64,000 bases of DNA from UA16 sp002292325 (GCA_943788645.1 CALSRC010000008.1:62001-126000), one strand, 5' to 3'; positions 41,276 through 50,033 are shown, counted from the first letter of the stretch. Translations and numbers: made by a program. Notes: generated from the letters alone by a model not told the origin.

Positions 41276-42369
41276 ACACCCGCTCTCTGGCACTCCAGTA
41301 TAATTTGTGGCGCTACGTTGGACCAGAAATAGGGTTGAGCCGACCGATAGGCTTTCATGCTGAGTGCTGATGTATGCTCTTTAGCACGGTGCCATTTACG
41401 GAGGAATTCCGAGTTGTTTTCGAACAAAAATTCATCTGGAACCCATTCAGGATAAGCCTGGTCTCTCTGCAACAATGGGATAACACCATGGGACATCGCT
41501 TCAGCAACACTCAAACCGAAGTATTCCTGAAGAGGTTGGTGGATGATCAAGTCACTTTGTTTCAAGAGGTCATGGTACTGAGCACGATCTTGGGCGAATC
41601 CTGAATGGACAATACATTTTCCATAGGCCTCTCTGATGCGCTGAAACGCATCGGGCATGGAATGGAATTGTTCACCACAGAGAATCAATTGAAAGTCTTG
41701 TTCTGATCGACTTAATAAATCTAATAGACGTAGAAATGCGTCAGGTCCTTTGTCATATTCCCATCGATGATTCCATAATATGACAGGAGGAATTGTTAAA
41801 GCGGTCCGTCGCAATGGAATAGGCATGTCACGAATTCCTAAAGGAACCACCCGGGAATTTGCATGAATTCTCTGTGGATTGTAAGCTTCAATGTGGTCGG
41901 GCATGGCTTTCAGAAATGTTTCTGCTGCTCTTATAAATTCATCCCGATGGTAAGCAGAGTTAAACCAAATTTCATCCGCTGCAATAGCGGACTGTATGTT
42001 CATGAATTCATAGGTTCTGTTTCTTCCTGTTTTGAGTTCGGCGTCATTTGGACTCCAAGGGAACGTCAGCTGGTTCTCATGAAAATATTGAACGATGGGA
42101 ATCGTCCTCCAATGGAAGGGAAGCAGTCCACGAAAACTGGCTACATCTGTCATATCGGTGGTTATGATCAGGTCGGGTATCCAATCCACAGAGCGAGCTT
42201 GATGAGCGAAATATCCTCCACTTCCATGCATTCGCCATTTCCAGTGCTTACCAGGAAGAGTCCAGCACGTCAATTGGCCGTCCCAGAACTCCGGCAGATG
42301 CTTGAGGAGTCCGTTTGCCCAATTGGCATGTGAGCCGGTGTGAAATGAGTTGAGGATCAGGACTTTCAT
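41263..42369 (-). CDS. glycosyltransferase of the tRNA-queuosine alpha-mannosyltransferase (QTMAN/GTDC1, DUF3524) family
   Basis: ATG 42369 gives 368 residues and overlaps the nuclease stop by ATGA. The GT4-like protein begins VLILNSFHTGSHANWANGL. It has the family-specific TLPGKHWKWRMHGSGGYFA, YFHENQLTFPW and WNHRWEYDKGPDAFLRLL, then HSGFAQDRAQYHDLLKQSD and EYFGLSVAEAMSHGVIPLL. These match, block by block, the animal GTDC1 protein, which mannosylates queuosine in tRNA-Asp. Bacterial members are annotated DUF3524. Whether the bacterial enzyme uses queuosine tRNA is not shown by sequence, and no queuosine synthesis gene is in the window. Confidence 0.82.
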   Translation of the reverse strand: MKVLILNSFHTGSHANWANGLLKHLPEFWDGQLTCWTLPGKHWKWRMHGSGGYFAHQARSVDWIPDLIITTDMTDVASFRGLLPFHWRTIPIVQYFHENQLTFPWSPNDAELKTGRNRTYEFMNIQSAIAADEIWFNSAYHRDEFIRAAETFLKAMPDHIEAYNPQRIHANSRVVPLGIRDMPIPLRRTALTIPPVILWNHRWEYDKGPDAFLRLLDLLSRSEQDFQLILCGEQFHSMPDAFQRIREAYGKCIVHSGFAQDRAQYHDLLKQSDLIIHQPLQEYFGLSVAEAMSHGVIPLLQRDQAYPEWVPDEFLFENNSEFLRKWHRAKEHTSALSMKAYRSAQPYFWSNVAPQIILECQRAGVQSR

Positions 42370-43397
42370 CGGAGCAACCAATCTAAGGCCTTTTTGAACT
42401 TAGATGGATTCGAGCGTTCAATGATGGGAAGTGGCGGCTGACCGGCATCTATCCAAGCACTGTACCAGACTGAACTAATGCAGTGGATGCTTCGGCGCAT
42501 TTGATTTTCGACTTGATCATTGAGAAGTTGGTGGTACAAGTCAACAAATTCGGGTGATCGCATCAATTGTCGTGTTCGTCCACGGGCAACATATTGGTCG
42601 ATGGCCACCCCATGAAGCTGCTTCCGAACCTTGTTTTCACACTGAAAAACATCCGGCAGAAGACTATGGCTATTGAACACCGCAGACCAAATCTCGTATT
42701 CTACGTTTTCAAAATAGCTGCAATGCAATGAGTTCCTATCAGGATTGAGGCGAAAAGTTGTCCGGTGCCGTTCTGGAATTTGGGTTTCCCAAAGGGAGTG
42801 TATTCCAATCTGTCCGGTTTTTTGTCCGTTATAATTGGATGTTGTGTGCAAAGGAACATTTAAATCCGCAACGTAGTGCGCTAAATCAATCGAATGTCTC
42901 AGAATTCCAGTGGAATCATTCTGTTCATATGCTCTCACTAAATTCCAATATACGCGCTGTGCATACCAAGGACCAATGCCGTGGGCTTTTAGACTATCCT
43001 CGCTCCAGAGAGCGACCGCAGCTGGCCATGTCATGGGAAAAATACGTCCAAGTGAATCAGTGTTTCCATACCGTTCTAAGTCGATGTAATGTCGGGCTCC
43101 CTCATCACGCATGGTGTGTTTCCTCAGATCAGCGTCAAGCGCATGCTCGAGAAGCCAAGAACGGTGATGTTTGAAAAAAGGTTGAAGTTGCAAAGGCAGC
43201 CACGCAATTGCGATATCTACGATATGACGATGGGCCGTAAACCCCCAACTAACAGACCTTGCGGGAAAAAGCAGAATTGCGGCTGCGAGGCAAGTACACG
43301 AGAGAATCTGCGCTCCTTTAGGATGCCGAAATGTCGAGTTTGCGAGCTTGTCCGGTGAATTCTTTTTGAGTGTCTTCAAGGCGCACCAAAAATCCAT
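42366..43397 (-). CDS. zinc-dependent S1/P1 nuclease / phospholipase C-fold protein, exported
   Basis: Zn-ligand segments are WGFTAHRHI (Trp and His at the start of the mature chain), HYIDLE, HSIDLAHYVADLNVPLH and GIHSLWE, the classic trinuclear-zinc arrangement of S1/P1 nucleases and related phospholipases. The hydrophobic stretch just before WGF (about residues 32-48) is the signal peptide. Only ATG 43397 is available, which puts 80 bases inside comB and gives an unusually long basic n-region. A non-ATG start nearer the signal peptide is possible (see findings). It probably degrades single-stranded nucleic acid outside the inner membrane. Confidence 0.8.
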   Translation of the reverse strand: MDFWCALKTLKKNSPDKLANSTFRHPKGAQILSCTCLAAAILLFPARSVSWGFTAHRHIVDIAIAWLPLQLQPFFKHHRSWLLEHALDADLRKHTMRDEGARHYIDLERYGNTDSLGRIFPMTWPAAVALWSEDSLKAHGIGPWYAQRVYWNLVRAYEQNDSTGILRHSIDLAHYVADLNVPLHTTSNYNGQKTGQIGIHSLWETQIPERHRTTFRLNPDRNSLHCSYFENVEYEIWSAVFNSHSLLPDVFQCENKVRKQLHGVAIDQYVARGRTRQLMRSPEFVDLYHQLLNDQVENQMRRSIHCISSVWYSAWIDAGQPPLPIIERSNPSKFKKALDWLLR

Positions 43398-44118
43398 CTT
43401 TCAGGATGGGGATGGTGGTCAAGTTGTTGGGCGTGAGGCAGTACTTTACGTCGTCGCTTAAATTCAGCCGGCGAAGGCGTCTTCGGTGCGAAGAAGCCCG
43501 AAGAAATGCAAACATGTTGTCACGAGCAGATCGGTAAATAAATTTGGCGGCTACAGTGCTGTCTTCATCTGCTTTGAAATGACCGCTACCAATTAATCGG
43601 TCTGCTATGGCTCCTGCACAAATGGTATCTTCAAGATTAAATTTATCTTTCCAGCCTGACCCGAGTATCAGGATGTTCTCATCGCGAGTGAGGAGCCAGT
43701 CGCACAGGGCATCCAGGTTATTCAATGAGCCGATCACCACTGTTTTTTTCTCACTCGCTATGTCAATGGCTTTGGTGCCATTGGTGGTGGTCAAAACGAC
43801 TGTTTTTCCTTCGAGCTCTGCTGCCCTTTCTATGTAGGCGACCGGGCTATTACCCAAATCAAAGCCTTCAACGATTTCCCCATTGCGCTCGGCAGCTCCC
43901 ACGAATCCCTTTTTCTGCCAACTTTTCGCTTCTTCAACCGATGCGACAGGCTTAATTTTAGAGATCCCATTTTCCAATGCGGTGCAGATGGCAGAAGTAG
44001 CGCGCAAGACATCAATTACAACGACCAACTCAAAGTTCTCCCTGTACAAAGGATACTCAGCCGGGGAAAAACAAACTTCTACGTAATTCAATGTGCTCAA
44101 TGATTGTGTAATGAACAA
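43318..44118 (-). CDS. comB: 2-phosphosulfolactate phosphatase family protein (ComB-like)
   Basis: The product is up to 266 residues. It has VEVCFSPAEYPLY, VVVIDVLRATSAICTAL, GERNGE-like GAAERNGEIVEGFDLGNSP, TTTNGTKAI and ILGSGWKDKFNLEDTICAG, all conserved in ComB (Mg-dependent, (2R)-phospho-3-sulfolactate to sulfolactate). No ATG starts the frame. Candidate TTG starts lie at 44118, 44100 and 44091, and the last (NYVEVCFSP) best fits the family N-terminus. No other sulfolactate or coenzyme M gene is nearby. Bacteroidota members may act in sulfolipid or sulfonate metabolism, but this is not shown here. Confidence 0.88.
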   Translation of the reverse strand: MFITQSLSTLNYVEVCFSPAEYPLYRENFELVVVIDVLRATSAICTALENGISKIKPVASVEEAKSWQKKGFVGAAERNGEIVEGFDLGNSPVAYIERAAELEGKTVVLTTTNGTKAIDIASEKKTVVIGSLNNLDALCDWLLTRDENILILGSGWKDKFNLEDTICAGAIADRLIGSGHFKADEDSTVAAKFIYRSARDNMFAFLRASSHRRRLRRLNLSDDVKYCLTPNNLTTIPILKDGFLVRLEDTQKEFTGQARKLDISAS

Positions 44119-44168
44119 AAGCGGCTAATGGTAACCTCCGATGAAGGTACAAATTTCATTGGAACAGA

Positions 44169-45254
44169 TTATTTCGTTAAAAAGCCAGGACGTTGCACCT
44201 TGGCTGGAATCGCATTTTTGCGGATGCGGATGTAAACGGTTTCACCGATTTTTGCATGTGCTTGATCGATGAATCCGAGTGCGATTCCATGTCCCAAGGT
44301 GGGAGATGATGTGCCACTTGTGATGATGCCAATCACCTCCTCTGCTGCATTTTCGATCAGGTAATCCTTTCGAGGGATTCCACGTTCTGTGGGAATGAGT
44401 CCGCGCAGGATTTGAGTGGATCCTTCTTCTTTTTCCTTCAACAAACGGTCTCGGTCGACAAAGTTTTTAGTGAATTTTGTAATCCAACCGAGCCCAGCCG
44501 ATAGGGGAGATGTTCCGTCATTTAGGTCATTTCCATACAGACAAAAACCCGCTTCCAGCCGCAATGTATCGCGCGCACCCAAGCCACACGGTGGCACACC
44601 AGCTTCGATGAGTGCGGACCAAATCGATGGGGCGTCATCGTTTCGAACGTACAATTCAAAGCCACCAGCGCCAGTATATCCAGTCGCACTGATGAGACAG
44701 TCTTTTCCACATACAGTGCCTTGAATGAAGGTGTAGTACTTCATTTCTTCCACCGGAATATCCGGGCACAGGGGGCGGAGATAAGTTCCGGCATTGGGTC
44801 CCTGAAGCGCAATCAACGACCAAGCATTGGATTCATCCGTTACGCTCGCATCCCATTGATTGTTGGCCTGTATCCAATCCCAATCTTTTTGACGGTTTGA
44901 AGCGTTTACCACCAACATGTATTCCTCATTAGAAATGCAGTAGACGAGCAAGTCATCTACAATCCCACCTTGTCCATTGGGCATGCAGCTGTATTGAACC
45001 TTACCAGGGACCAACGTGCTCGCATCATTGCTCGAAATCCACTGAATGAGCGACAAAGCTTCACGTCCTTTGATCCTAAATTCACCCATGTGCGATACAT
45101 CAAACATTCCGCAATCATTGCGGACTGCATGATGTTCTTCAACCAGACCTGCATACGTGACGGGCATCTCAAAACCCGCATAAGAAACCATCTTGCCACC
45201 AGCGGCAATGTGCGCTTGAAAAAGAGAGGTTCGGGTAAGTGCTGTTTTTTCCAT
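44169..45254 (-). CDS. gcvT: glycine cleavage system T protein (aminomethyltransferase)
   Basis: The 361-residue tetrahydrofolate-dependent enzyme releases NH3 and transfers the methylene group from the aminomethyl-lipoyl H protein. Family segments are KMVSYAGFEMPVTYAG, MFDVSHMGEFRIKG, YTGAGGFELYV, GLGARDTLRLEAG (folate Asp/Arg region), LSAGLGWITK and the end GTSSPTLGHGIALGF. The length is standard. It is not next to gcvH or gcvP. A TAAATTCG element (one mismatch from TAnnTTTG) lies 7 bases before the ATG. Confidence 0.96.
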   Translation of the reverse strand: MEKTALTRTSLFQAHIAAGGKMVSYAGFEMPVTYAGLVEEHHAVRNDCGMFDVSHMGEFRIKGREALSLIQWISSNDASTLVPGKVQYSCMPNGQGGIVDDLLVYCISNEEYMLVVNASNRQKDWDWIQANNQWDASVTDESNAWSLIALQGPNAGTYLRPLCPDIPVEEMKYYTFIQGTVCGKDCLISATGYTGAGGFELYVRNDDAPSIWSALIEAGVPPCGLGARDTLRLEAGFCLYGNDLNDGTSPLSAGLGWITKFTKNFVDRDRLLKEKEEGSTQILRGLIPTERGIPRKDYLIENAAEEVIGIITSGTSSPTLGHGIALGFIDQAHAKIGETVYIRIRKNAIPAKVQRPGFLTK

Positions 45255-45271
45255 TTGGCCGCGAATTTAAG

Positions 45272-45901
45272 CTAGGATGAATGGAGCGCTACGAGTTGGT
45301 CAAGTTGCCGATTTAATTCATCGGGTCCCATGATGAAAAGGCTGTCCAAAATAGAGCATCCCGAAACGAAACCATGTTTTGCCTCAAACAATTGGGGGTA
45401 CCTCCGAAAATACCATCCAGCTCCGTCCAGTTGCTTTTTTAATCGAAGGTCTATCGAACCCTGATCAAATGGCGGTGATGATGAGCTGACGTTGTTTTTG
45501 GTGGTCCATCCGCACGTCTGATTCGTCCAATGAATGGTCTTCCATGCCCATTCTTGTAGCGACTTTTGATCGGTCGAATAACAGGGCAAGCCTTCCATCC
45601 ATAGCGCGTGGAGCTCATCTTCAAAATGCTCGAAAAATGGACTGTTTCCGTAGGCAGTTTGAAGGGTTTTCCAACTGTGTTTGGCTGAGATATGAGCGGA
45701 TAGCTGGGGCCAGGATTTCGAATTTTCAGGATGCTGAACTGCGAAGGTGATGATTTGCCGTCCTTGAGGTCCTGCAATCTGGATTCGATTTCGCTGGGAT
45801 TGCTTGTGATAAGATTCATGGGGGTCGATGACCGCCCCGTTATTCGCCATAGCCCACCAGTGTAAAGCTGGAAAGGGACAAAGTGGCAAAACAGCAGTCA
45901 T
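45272..45901 (-). CDS. WbqC-family protein
   Basis: The 209-residue protein has the WbqC pattern: P.LHWWA near the N-terminus, ID.HE.Y.KQS.RNR..I.GP.G.Q.ITFAVQ, and W....AYG.SPFFEHFEDEL. WbqC members occur in polysaccharide loci, but in Bacteroidota the gene typically sits next to lepB, as here; its activity is not established. The start overlaps the lepB stop region (ATGA at 45898-45901, with wbqC downstream of lepB on the minus strand). Confidence 0.8.
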   Translation of the reverse strand: MTAVLPLCPFPALHWWAMANNGAVIDPHESYHKQSQRNRIQIAGPQGRQIITFAVQHPENSKSWPQLSAHISAKHSWKTLQTAYGNSPFFEHFEDELHALWMEGLPCYSTDQKSLQEWAWKTIHWTNQTCGWTTKNNVSSSSPPFDQGSIDLRLKKQLDGAGWYFRRYPQLFEAKHGFVSGCSILDSLFIMGPDELNRQLDQLVALHSS

Positions 45902-47481
45902 TTCACAGACTTGAACATCCGATTCCAGCGAATTTTACTTTCTCCGTGTTGCTCTTTGTTTTGCTTGGAGAACCATACAAAAGAGGCCTTTCCCACGATG
46001 TGAGTTTCAGGGACGAAACCCCACATTCTTGAATCGGCAGAACGGTGCCGATTGTCTCCCATCATCCAGTAATAGTCCAGGTCAAATGTATACTCAGAGG
46101 ATTCGACACCATCGATGTAGATGGTCCCATTGTCTTCTAACAGTTTATGCCCTTCATACGTGGAAATTGCCCTGCGGTACAGAGCCAAGTTGCGCTGATT
46201 TAATTCTATGGTCATGCCCCGATTGGGAAGGGCAATGGGACCAAAATTATCAGGATCCCATTGATTGAATTCGGGCAAATACGCATTGGGAAAGATTTCA
46301 AGTTTACCTCGTCGAAAGCTCAAGTCCAGGCGTTCGATGCTACGCGCCATTCCGCTTGCTTCAAGTTGCGAGCGTTCATCATCAGTAAGTGCCCAAACGA
46401 CCTGAAGGGATCGATCGGCATACGTGCCGTCAATGTTTGTGAGTCCGAGTCCTTGGTGCGCTCTTCTTTTTTCCATGGGGGACTCGAATGTGATTCTGTA
46501 TTCAAACTGCACGCCAGCAGGGGGATCAAGAGGGCTGCCGTTGATGTATAGAATACCATCTTCTGCGGCCAGAGTTTCTCCGGGCAATGCCACGCAACGT
46601 TTCACGTAATTTTCAGTCTTATCCAATGGGCGAGGGCGAATGCCGAATTGACGTTCCAAGAGCTTCCGGGCTTCATTCTGGTATTTCCCTGGATCGTTCA
46701 CGTACGCTGGAATGTCACCATTGGCACGCTTTATGGCTTCCATGCGTAAAATGCCATAGTAATCATGTCCAGCCCATTGGGGATCCACAATAATGGTGTC
46801 TCCGTGCGGGAAATTGAATACGACTGCATCGTATCGCTCGACTTTTTTCATGCCAGGTAATCGATGGAAGGGCAATGCAAACCACTCGGTATAACTTGGA
46901 ATCATGCTGCCCGGTAAGGCGTTGTGAATCAAAGGGACCGATACAGGGGTTTGGGGAACTTTGGGTCCATAGGCTGTTTTGCTCACATAGAGGTAATCGC
47001 CTACCAACATGCTGCCTTCCATGGAACCCGTGGGAATCATGAAGGCCTCAAAAAGGAAAGTTCGAACAATCGAAGCCACAACCAGCGCCCAAAGAATGGA
47101 TTCACCCCATTCTCTTACGGTAGATTTCTTTTTTTTCGTCCAATCCCTCGAACCGATGTGTTTGGAATCATCAAATGCCATCATAGGCAGCGCAACCCAG
47201 GACAAAGCTCCATGTTTCCATTGGTCGACCATGGACCTCTGGCCAAAGGAAATGCCCAGTTCAACATGCATAATGACCAGCATCATCAAGTTGATGCCCG
47301 GTACAATCAGCAAAAAGATCCAATACCAAGGTCTTTCAATCACCTTCAGCCAAGTGAGGTAATTCAAAATCGGAACATATCCGTGCCAGGAAGTTTGTCC
47401 CGCTCGGCTGAATAACCTGGGGAGGAAAATAACGTGTTCCAACAAAAGGACGGCAAGTAAAATCCAGGGAATTAAATCCAT
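45898..47481 (-). CDS. lepB: signal peptidase I
   Basis: The 527-residue membrane protease removes signal peptides. It has N-terminal membrane segments (about 3-23, 55-75 and 128-145), the catalytic Ser153 in PTGSMEGSM, the catalytic Lys294 in NYVKRCVALPGE, and the C-terminal MMGDNRHRSADSR box with GFVPE..IVGKA. About 140 residues separate the Ser and Lys boxes and about 170 separate Lys and the GDN box, a long inserted cap typical of Bacteroidota LepB. It lies 9 bases after the DUF5683 gene in the par-lep run. Confidence 0.95.
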   Translation of the reverse strand: MDLIPWILLAVLLLEHVIFLPRLFSRAGQTSWHGYVPILNYLTWLKVIERPWYWIFLLIVPGINLMMLVIMHVELGISFGQRSMVDQWKHGALSWVALPMMAFDDSKHIGSRDWTKKKKSTVREWGESILWALVVASIVRTFLFEAFMIPTGSMEGSMLVGDYLYVSKTAYGPKVPQTPVSVPLIHNALPGSMIPSYTEWFALPFHRLPGMKKVERYDAVVFNFPHGDTIIVDPQWAGHDYYGILRMEAIKRANGDIPAYVNDPGKYQNEARKLLERQFGIRPRPLDKTENYVKRCVALPGETLAAEDGILYINGSPLDPPAGVQFEYRITFESPMEKRRAHQGLGLTNIDGTYADRSLQVVWALTDDERSQLEASGMARSIERLDLSFRRGKLEIFPNAYLPEFNQWDPDNFGPIALPNRGMTIELNQRNLALYRRAISTYEGHKLLEDNGTIYIDGVESSEYTFDLDYYWMMGDNRHRSADSRMWGFVPETHIVGKASFVWFSKQNKEQHGESKIRWNRMFKSVK

Positions 47482-47490
47482 ATTAAAAGG

Positions 47491-48087
47491 TTATCGGGCG
47501 AATTTCGTGAACTTTGAAGAAGGCAATTCCCATCGAAGGACGAGACCCAGTGCGGCGGTATGAGGGCCGTAGTGACTTGAAGAAGATGGATACATTGGGG
47601 CAACTTCCATGGACAAATCCTCGCTCACATCGAACGCAAGCAAGTTAGCATCCACGTGAGCATCCAGTATACTCAATAAATGCACGCCTGCTAGAGCAAA
47701 CCAGGAAACATCACGTTGCGTGCGGTAGAATGTTTCGGCCTCTCGGGCATTCAGTAAATCGATTGGATTTGGTTGACCCGATAACTCCAGTTGAATGAGA
47801 TTCGTTCTGGCTTTTTTGAGCTCTCGTGTGTTAAAGTCAATCAGGCTGACGCACCAAGCAATGCCTCCCCAAACGATGGGAGCTTTCCAATACTTCTGGT
47901 TCAAGATTTGACCTCCCCCTGGAACGAATGCCGCAATGCGCGTGGTGCGTCGTGCAAGAGTGGAGTCGGATGCAGTGAAAAAAGAGGGAAGGGGGGAGAA
48001 TCCGGCCGGTGTGGCCCAGGCTGGTTCAGTGTTCATGAATCCCGCAAAGACTGCGGCAATGATGATGAAGGAGCGAAATCGGTTCAC
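47491..48087 (-). CDS. DUF5683-domain membrane protein
   Basis: The 198-residue protein has a signal peptide ending near AWA (about 26), then SLAR..TR.AAFVPGGGQILNQKYWKAPIVWGGIAW, the DUF5683 core with two hydrophobic segments. Members recur between parB and lepB in flavobacteria, but no function is known. Its start overlaps parB's stop (ATGA). In many relatives dapB sits between this gene and lepB (from memory); here it is absent. Confidence 0.82.
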   Translation of the reverse strand: MNRFRSFIIIAAVFAGFMNTEPAWATPAGFSPLPSFFTASDSTLARRTTRIAAFVPGGGQILNQKYWKAPIVWGGIAWCVSLIDFNTRELKKARTNLIQLELSGQPNPIDLLNAREAETFYRTQRDVSWFALAGVHLLSILDAHVDANLLAFDVSEDLSMEVAPMYPSSSSHYGPHTAALGLVLRWELPSSKFTKFAR

Positions 48088-48992
48088 AGTCCTAATTGCG
48101 TCAATATGCGGTCAAGGTCAACGGCGTCGCTGTAATTCAATTCAATTTTGCCCCCGCCTTGTACATTTCGTTTCAGGACCGTCTGATGTCCAAACTTGAG
48201 TTTCAAATCCGCCTGAACTTGCTGTTCATCAAAGGTCAAGACTGGGCGGCTTTTCCTTGACTTGGTTGAATTTTTTTCTGTACCGTTCTGCTTAAAGCTG
48301 CGGACGAGATCTTCCACCGCACGAACAGATAAGTCATCTCTTTGGATTCGATCAAAAACGGTTTTTTGCCATTGAGGGTCATTGATGCCGATCAAGGCTC
48401 GTGCATGACCCATGGTTATTTCTTTGTGCCGAACCGCCAACTGCATATCTGCAGGCAGCTGCAATAAGCGAACATAATTCGTGATAGTGGAACGGTTCTT
48501 ACCCAACCTCATCCCGAGATCTTCATGGGTGAGATTGCATTCCTCGATCAACCTTTGAAACGATATAGCCACTTCAATTGCATGCAAATCTTCTCGTTGG
48601 ATATTTTCGACCAAGGCCATTTCCAAGAGCGTTTGATCGTTTACTTCACGGATATAGGCGGGGATTTCATCGAGTCCTGCAATTTGAGAAGCTCGGAAAC
48701 GTCGCTCACCACTGATGATTTGATATTTGTCGGCTCGAATCTTATGAACGGTAATCGGTTGAATGATCCCTAGTTCTCGAATACTTTGTGCCAGCTCCTC
48801 CAAAGCAGCCTGTGGAAATTCTCGTCGAGGTTGATCAGGATTGTTATCAATCTGCGAAATAGTCAACAGGCAAATGCTACCGGCCATGTTTCCAATGACG
48901 GGCGGTGTATCCGCATCTAGACGTTTAGATGGAGCAGTTGCTCCGGGAAGAAGGGCGCCCAATCCGCGTCCCAACGCTTGCTTTTTCGCCAT
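48084..48992 (-). CDS. parB: chromosome-partitioning protein ParB
   Basis: The 302-residue CTPase/DNA-binding protein has the N-terminal domain with NPDQPRREF, LA.SI.ELGIIQPITV and the CTP-binding GERRFRASQIAGL and ENIQREDLHAIE. The helix-turn-helix is in LTHEDLGMRLGKNRSTITNYVRLLQL. A Lys-rich linker and a C-terminal dimer domain follow. It loads at parS sites and, with ParA, segregates origins. A near-palindromic parS was not found in this window. It lies 14 bases after parA. Confidence 0.97.
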   Translation of the reverse strand: MAKKQALGRGLGALLPGATAPSKRLDADTPPVIGNMAGSICLLTISQIDNNPDQPRREFPQAALEELAQSIRELGIIQPITVHKIRADKYQIISGERRFRASQIAGLDEIPAYIREVNDQTLLEMALVENIQREDLHAIEVAISFQRLIEECNLTHEDLGMRLGKNRSTITNYVRLLQLPADMQLAVRHKEITMGHARALIGINDPQWQKTVFDRIQRDDLSVRAVEDLVRSFKQNGTEKNSTKSRKSRPVLTFDEQQVQADLKLKFGHQTVLKRNVQGGGKIELNYSDAVDLDRILTQLGL

Positions 48993-49006
48993 GTCGAACG
49001 CCTGTA

Positions 49007-49816
49007 TTACTGTGAGAGTGGAATGATTTTTTCTTCGTCCGATAGTTGGGTCATCTGATTGCGTTGGAGAATTTCCCGTGCGAGGTTCAAGTAGTTCACG
49101 GATCCTTTAGATGCCGCGTCATGCATGATGATGGACTCACCAAAACTAGGAGCTTCACCCAATCGGGTATTGCGATGAATGACTGTTTTGAGAACCAATT
49201 CCTGAAAATGGGAGCGGACTTCATCAACAACTTGATTTGCCAGGCGCAACCGGGTATCATACATCGTGAGCAAAATGCCCTCTACGTCCAAGTCTTCATT
49301 GAGACCGGATTGAACAATCTTGATCGTGTTCAATAATTTTCCGAGGCCCTCAAGTGCAAAATATTCGCACTGAACAGGAATGAGCACAGAGTCGGACGCA
49401 ACAAGTGAATTGATGGTGATCAATCCGAGGCTTGGTGAGCAGTCGATGATAATGAAGTCATAGTCATCTTTAATGACCGACAATGCATTTCGGAGCTGAT
49501 GTTCCCTTTCTTCTTGTGCGATTAACTCTATTTCAGCACCAACCAAATCGATGCGTGCAGGGAGTAAATCTAAGTTGGGTGAAGATGTCGCGACGATGGA
49601 TGACTTTAAATCTGTTTCGCCCAATAAGGCTTCATATGTTCCTCGCTTCACCGATGTGGGCTCTATGCCCAGCCCTGAGGTTGCATTGGCTTGCGGATCG
49701 GCATCTACGAGCAAGGTTTTGTATTCAAGGACGCCAAAACAAGCTCCCAGATTAATTGAGGTCGTTGTCTTTCCGACTCCGCCTTTTTGGTTTGCGACTG
49801 AGATGATTTTACCCAT
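49007..49816 (-). CDS. parA: chromosome-partitioning ATPase ParA
   Basis: ATG 49816 gives 269 residues; an upstream in-frame start at 49867 adds 17 residues outside the family. The deviant Walker A KGGVGKTTTSINL is at the N-terminus, followed by VDADPQANATSGLG and IIDCSPSLGLITINSL. It is a Soj-type MinD-fold ATPase that drives origin segregation with ParB. A 12-base palindrome and a five-copy 12-base tandem repeat lie in its upstream region. Confidence 0.97.
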   Translation of the reverse strand: MGKIISVANQKGGVGKTTTSINLGACFGVLEYKTLLVDADPQANATSGLGIEPTSVKRGTYEALLGETDLKSSIVATSSPNLDLLPARIDLVGAEIELIAQEEREHQLRNALSVIKDDYDFIIIDCSPSLGLITINSLVASDSVLIPVQCEYFALEGLGKLLNTIKIVQSGLNEDLDVEGILLTMYDTRLRLANQVVDEVRSHFQELVLKTVIHRNTRLGEAPSFGESIIMHDAASKGSVNYLNLAREILQRNQMTQLSDEEKIIPLSQ

Positions 49817-49877
49817 GATCCTTGAATTGAAATGACCGGTGTTTAAAGACTGAAAATCCAACGTCAAAATGTGGTAA

Positions 49878-49889
49878 CAACGTACGTTG
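49878..49889. promoter_or_regulatory. perfect 12-base palindrome CAACGTACGTTG upstream of parA
   Basis: The dyad lies 62 bases before the parA ATG in an intergenic stretch. Symmetry stops exactly at 12 bases. It could be an operator for par autoregulation or a binding site of another dimeric regulator; no sequence evidence picks one. Confidence 0.3.
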
Positions 49890-49973
49890 GGTTCTCATTA
49901 TTTCGGTCCACTCAAAGATAATGGGCAAGGGCTAGAGCGCCGTGAAAAGTTATTCACCAATCCGGCCTCCCAT

Positions 49974-50033
49974 GTGGAGTCTGGCGTGGAGTCTGGCGTG
50001 GAGTCTGGCGTGGAGTCTGGCGTGGAGTCTGGC
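49974..50033. repeat. 12-base tandem repeat, five perfect copies
   Basis: The unit gtggagtctggc is repeated five times without a mismatch, between the DUF3276 stop and the parA start. The length is a multiple of three and open on both strands (VESG or PDST repeats), but no convincing gene contains it. Perfect copies indicate recent replication slippage. Confidence 0.95.

Noticed and set aside
46599..46610. parS-like GTTTCACGTAAT within lepB
   Set aside because: Only the left half of TGTTTCACGTGAAACA matches; the right half is lost and the site encodes a conserved part of signal peptidase.
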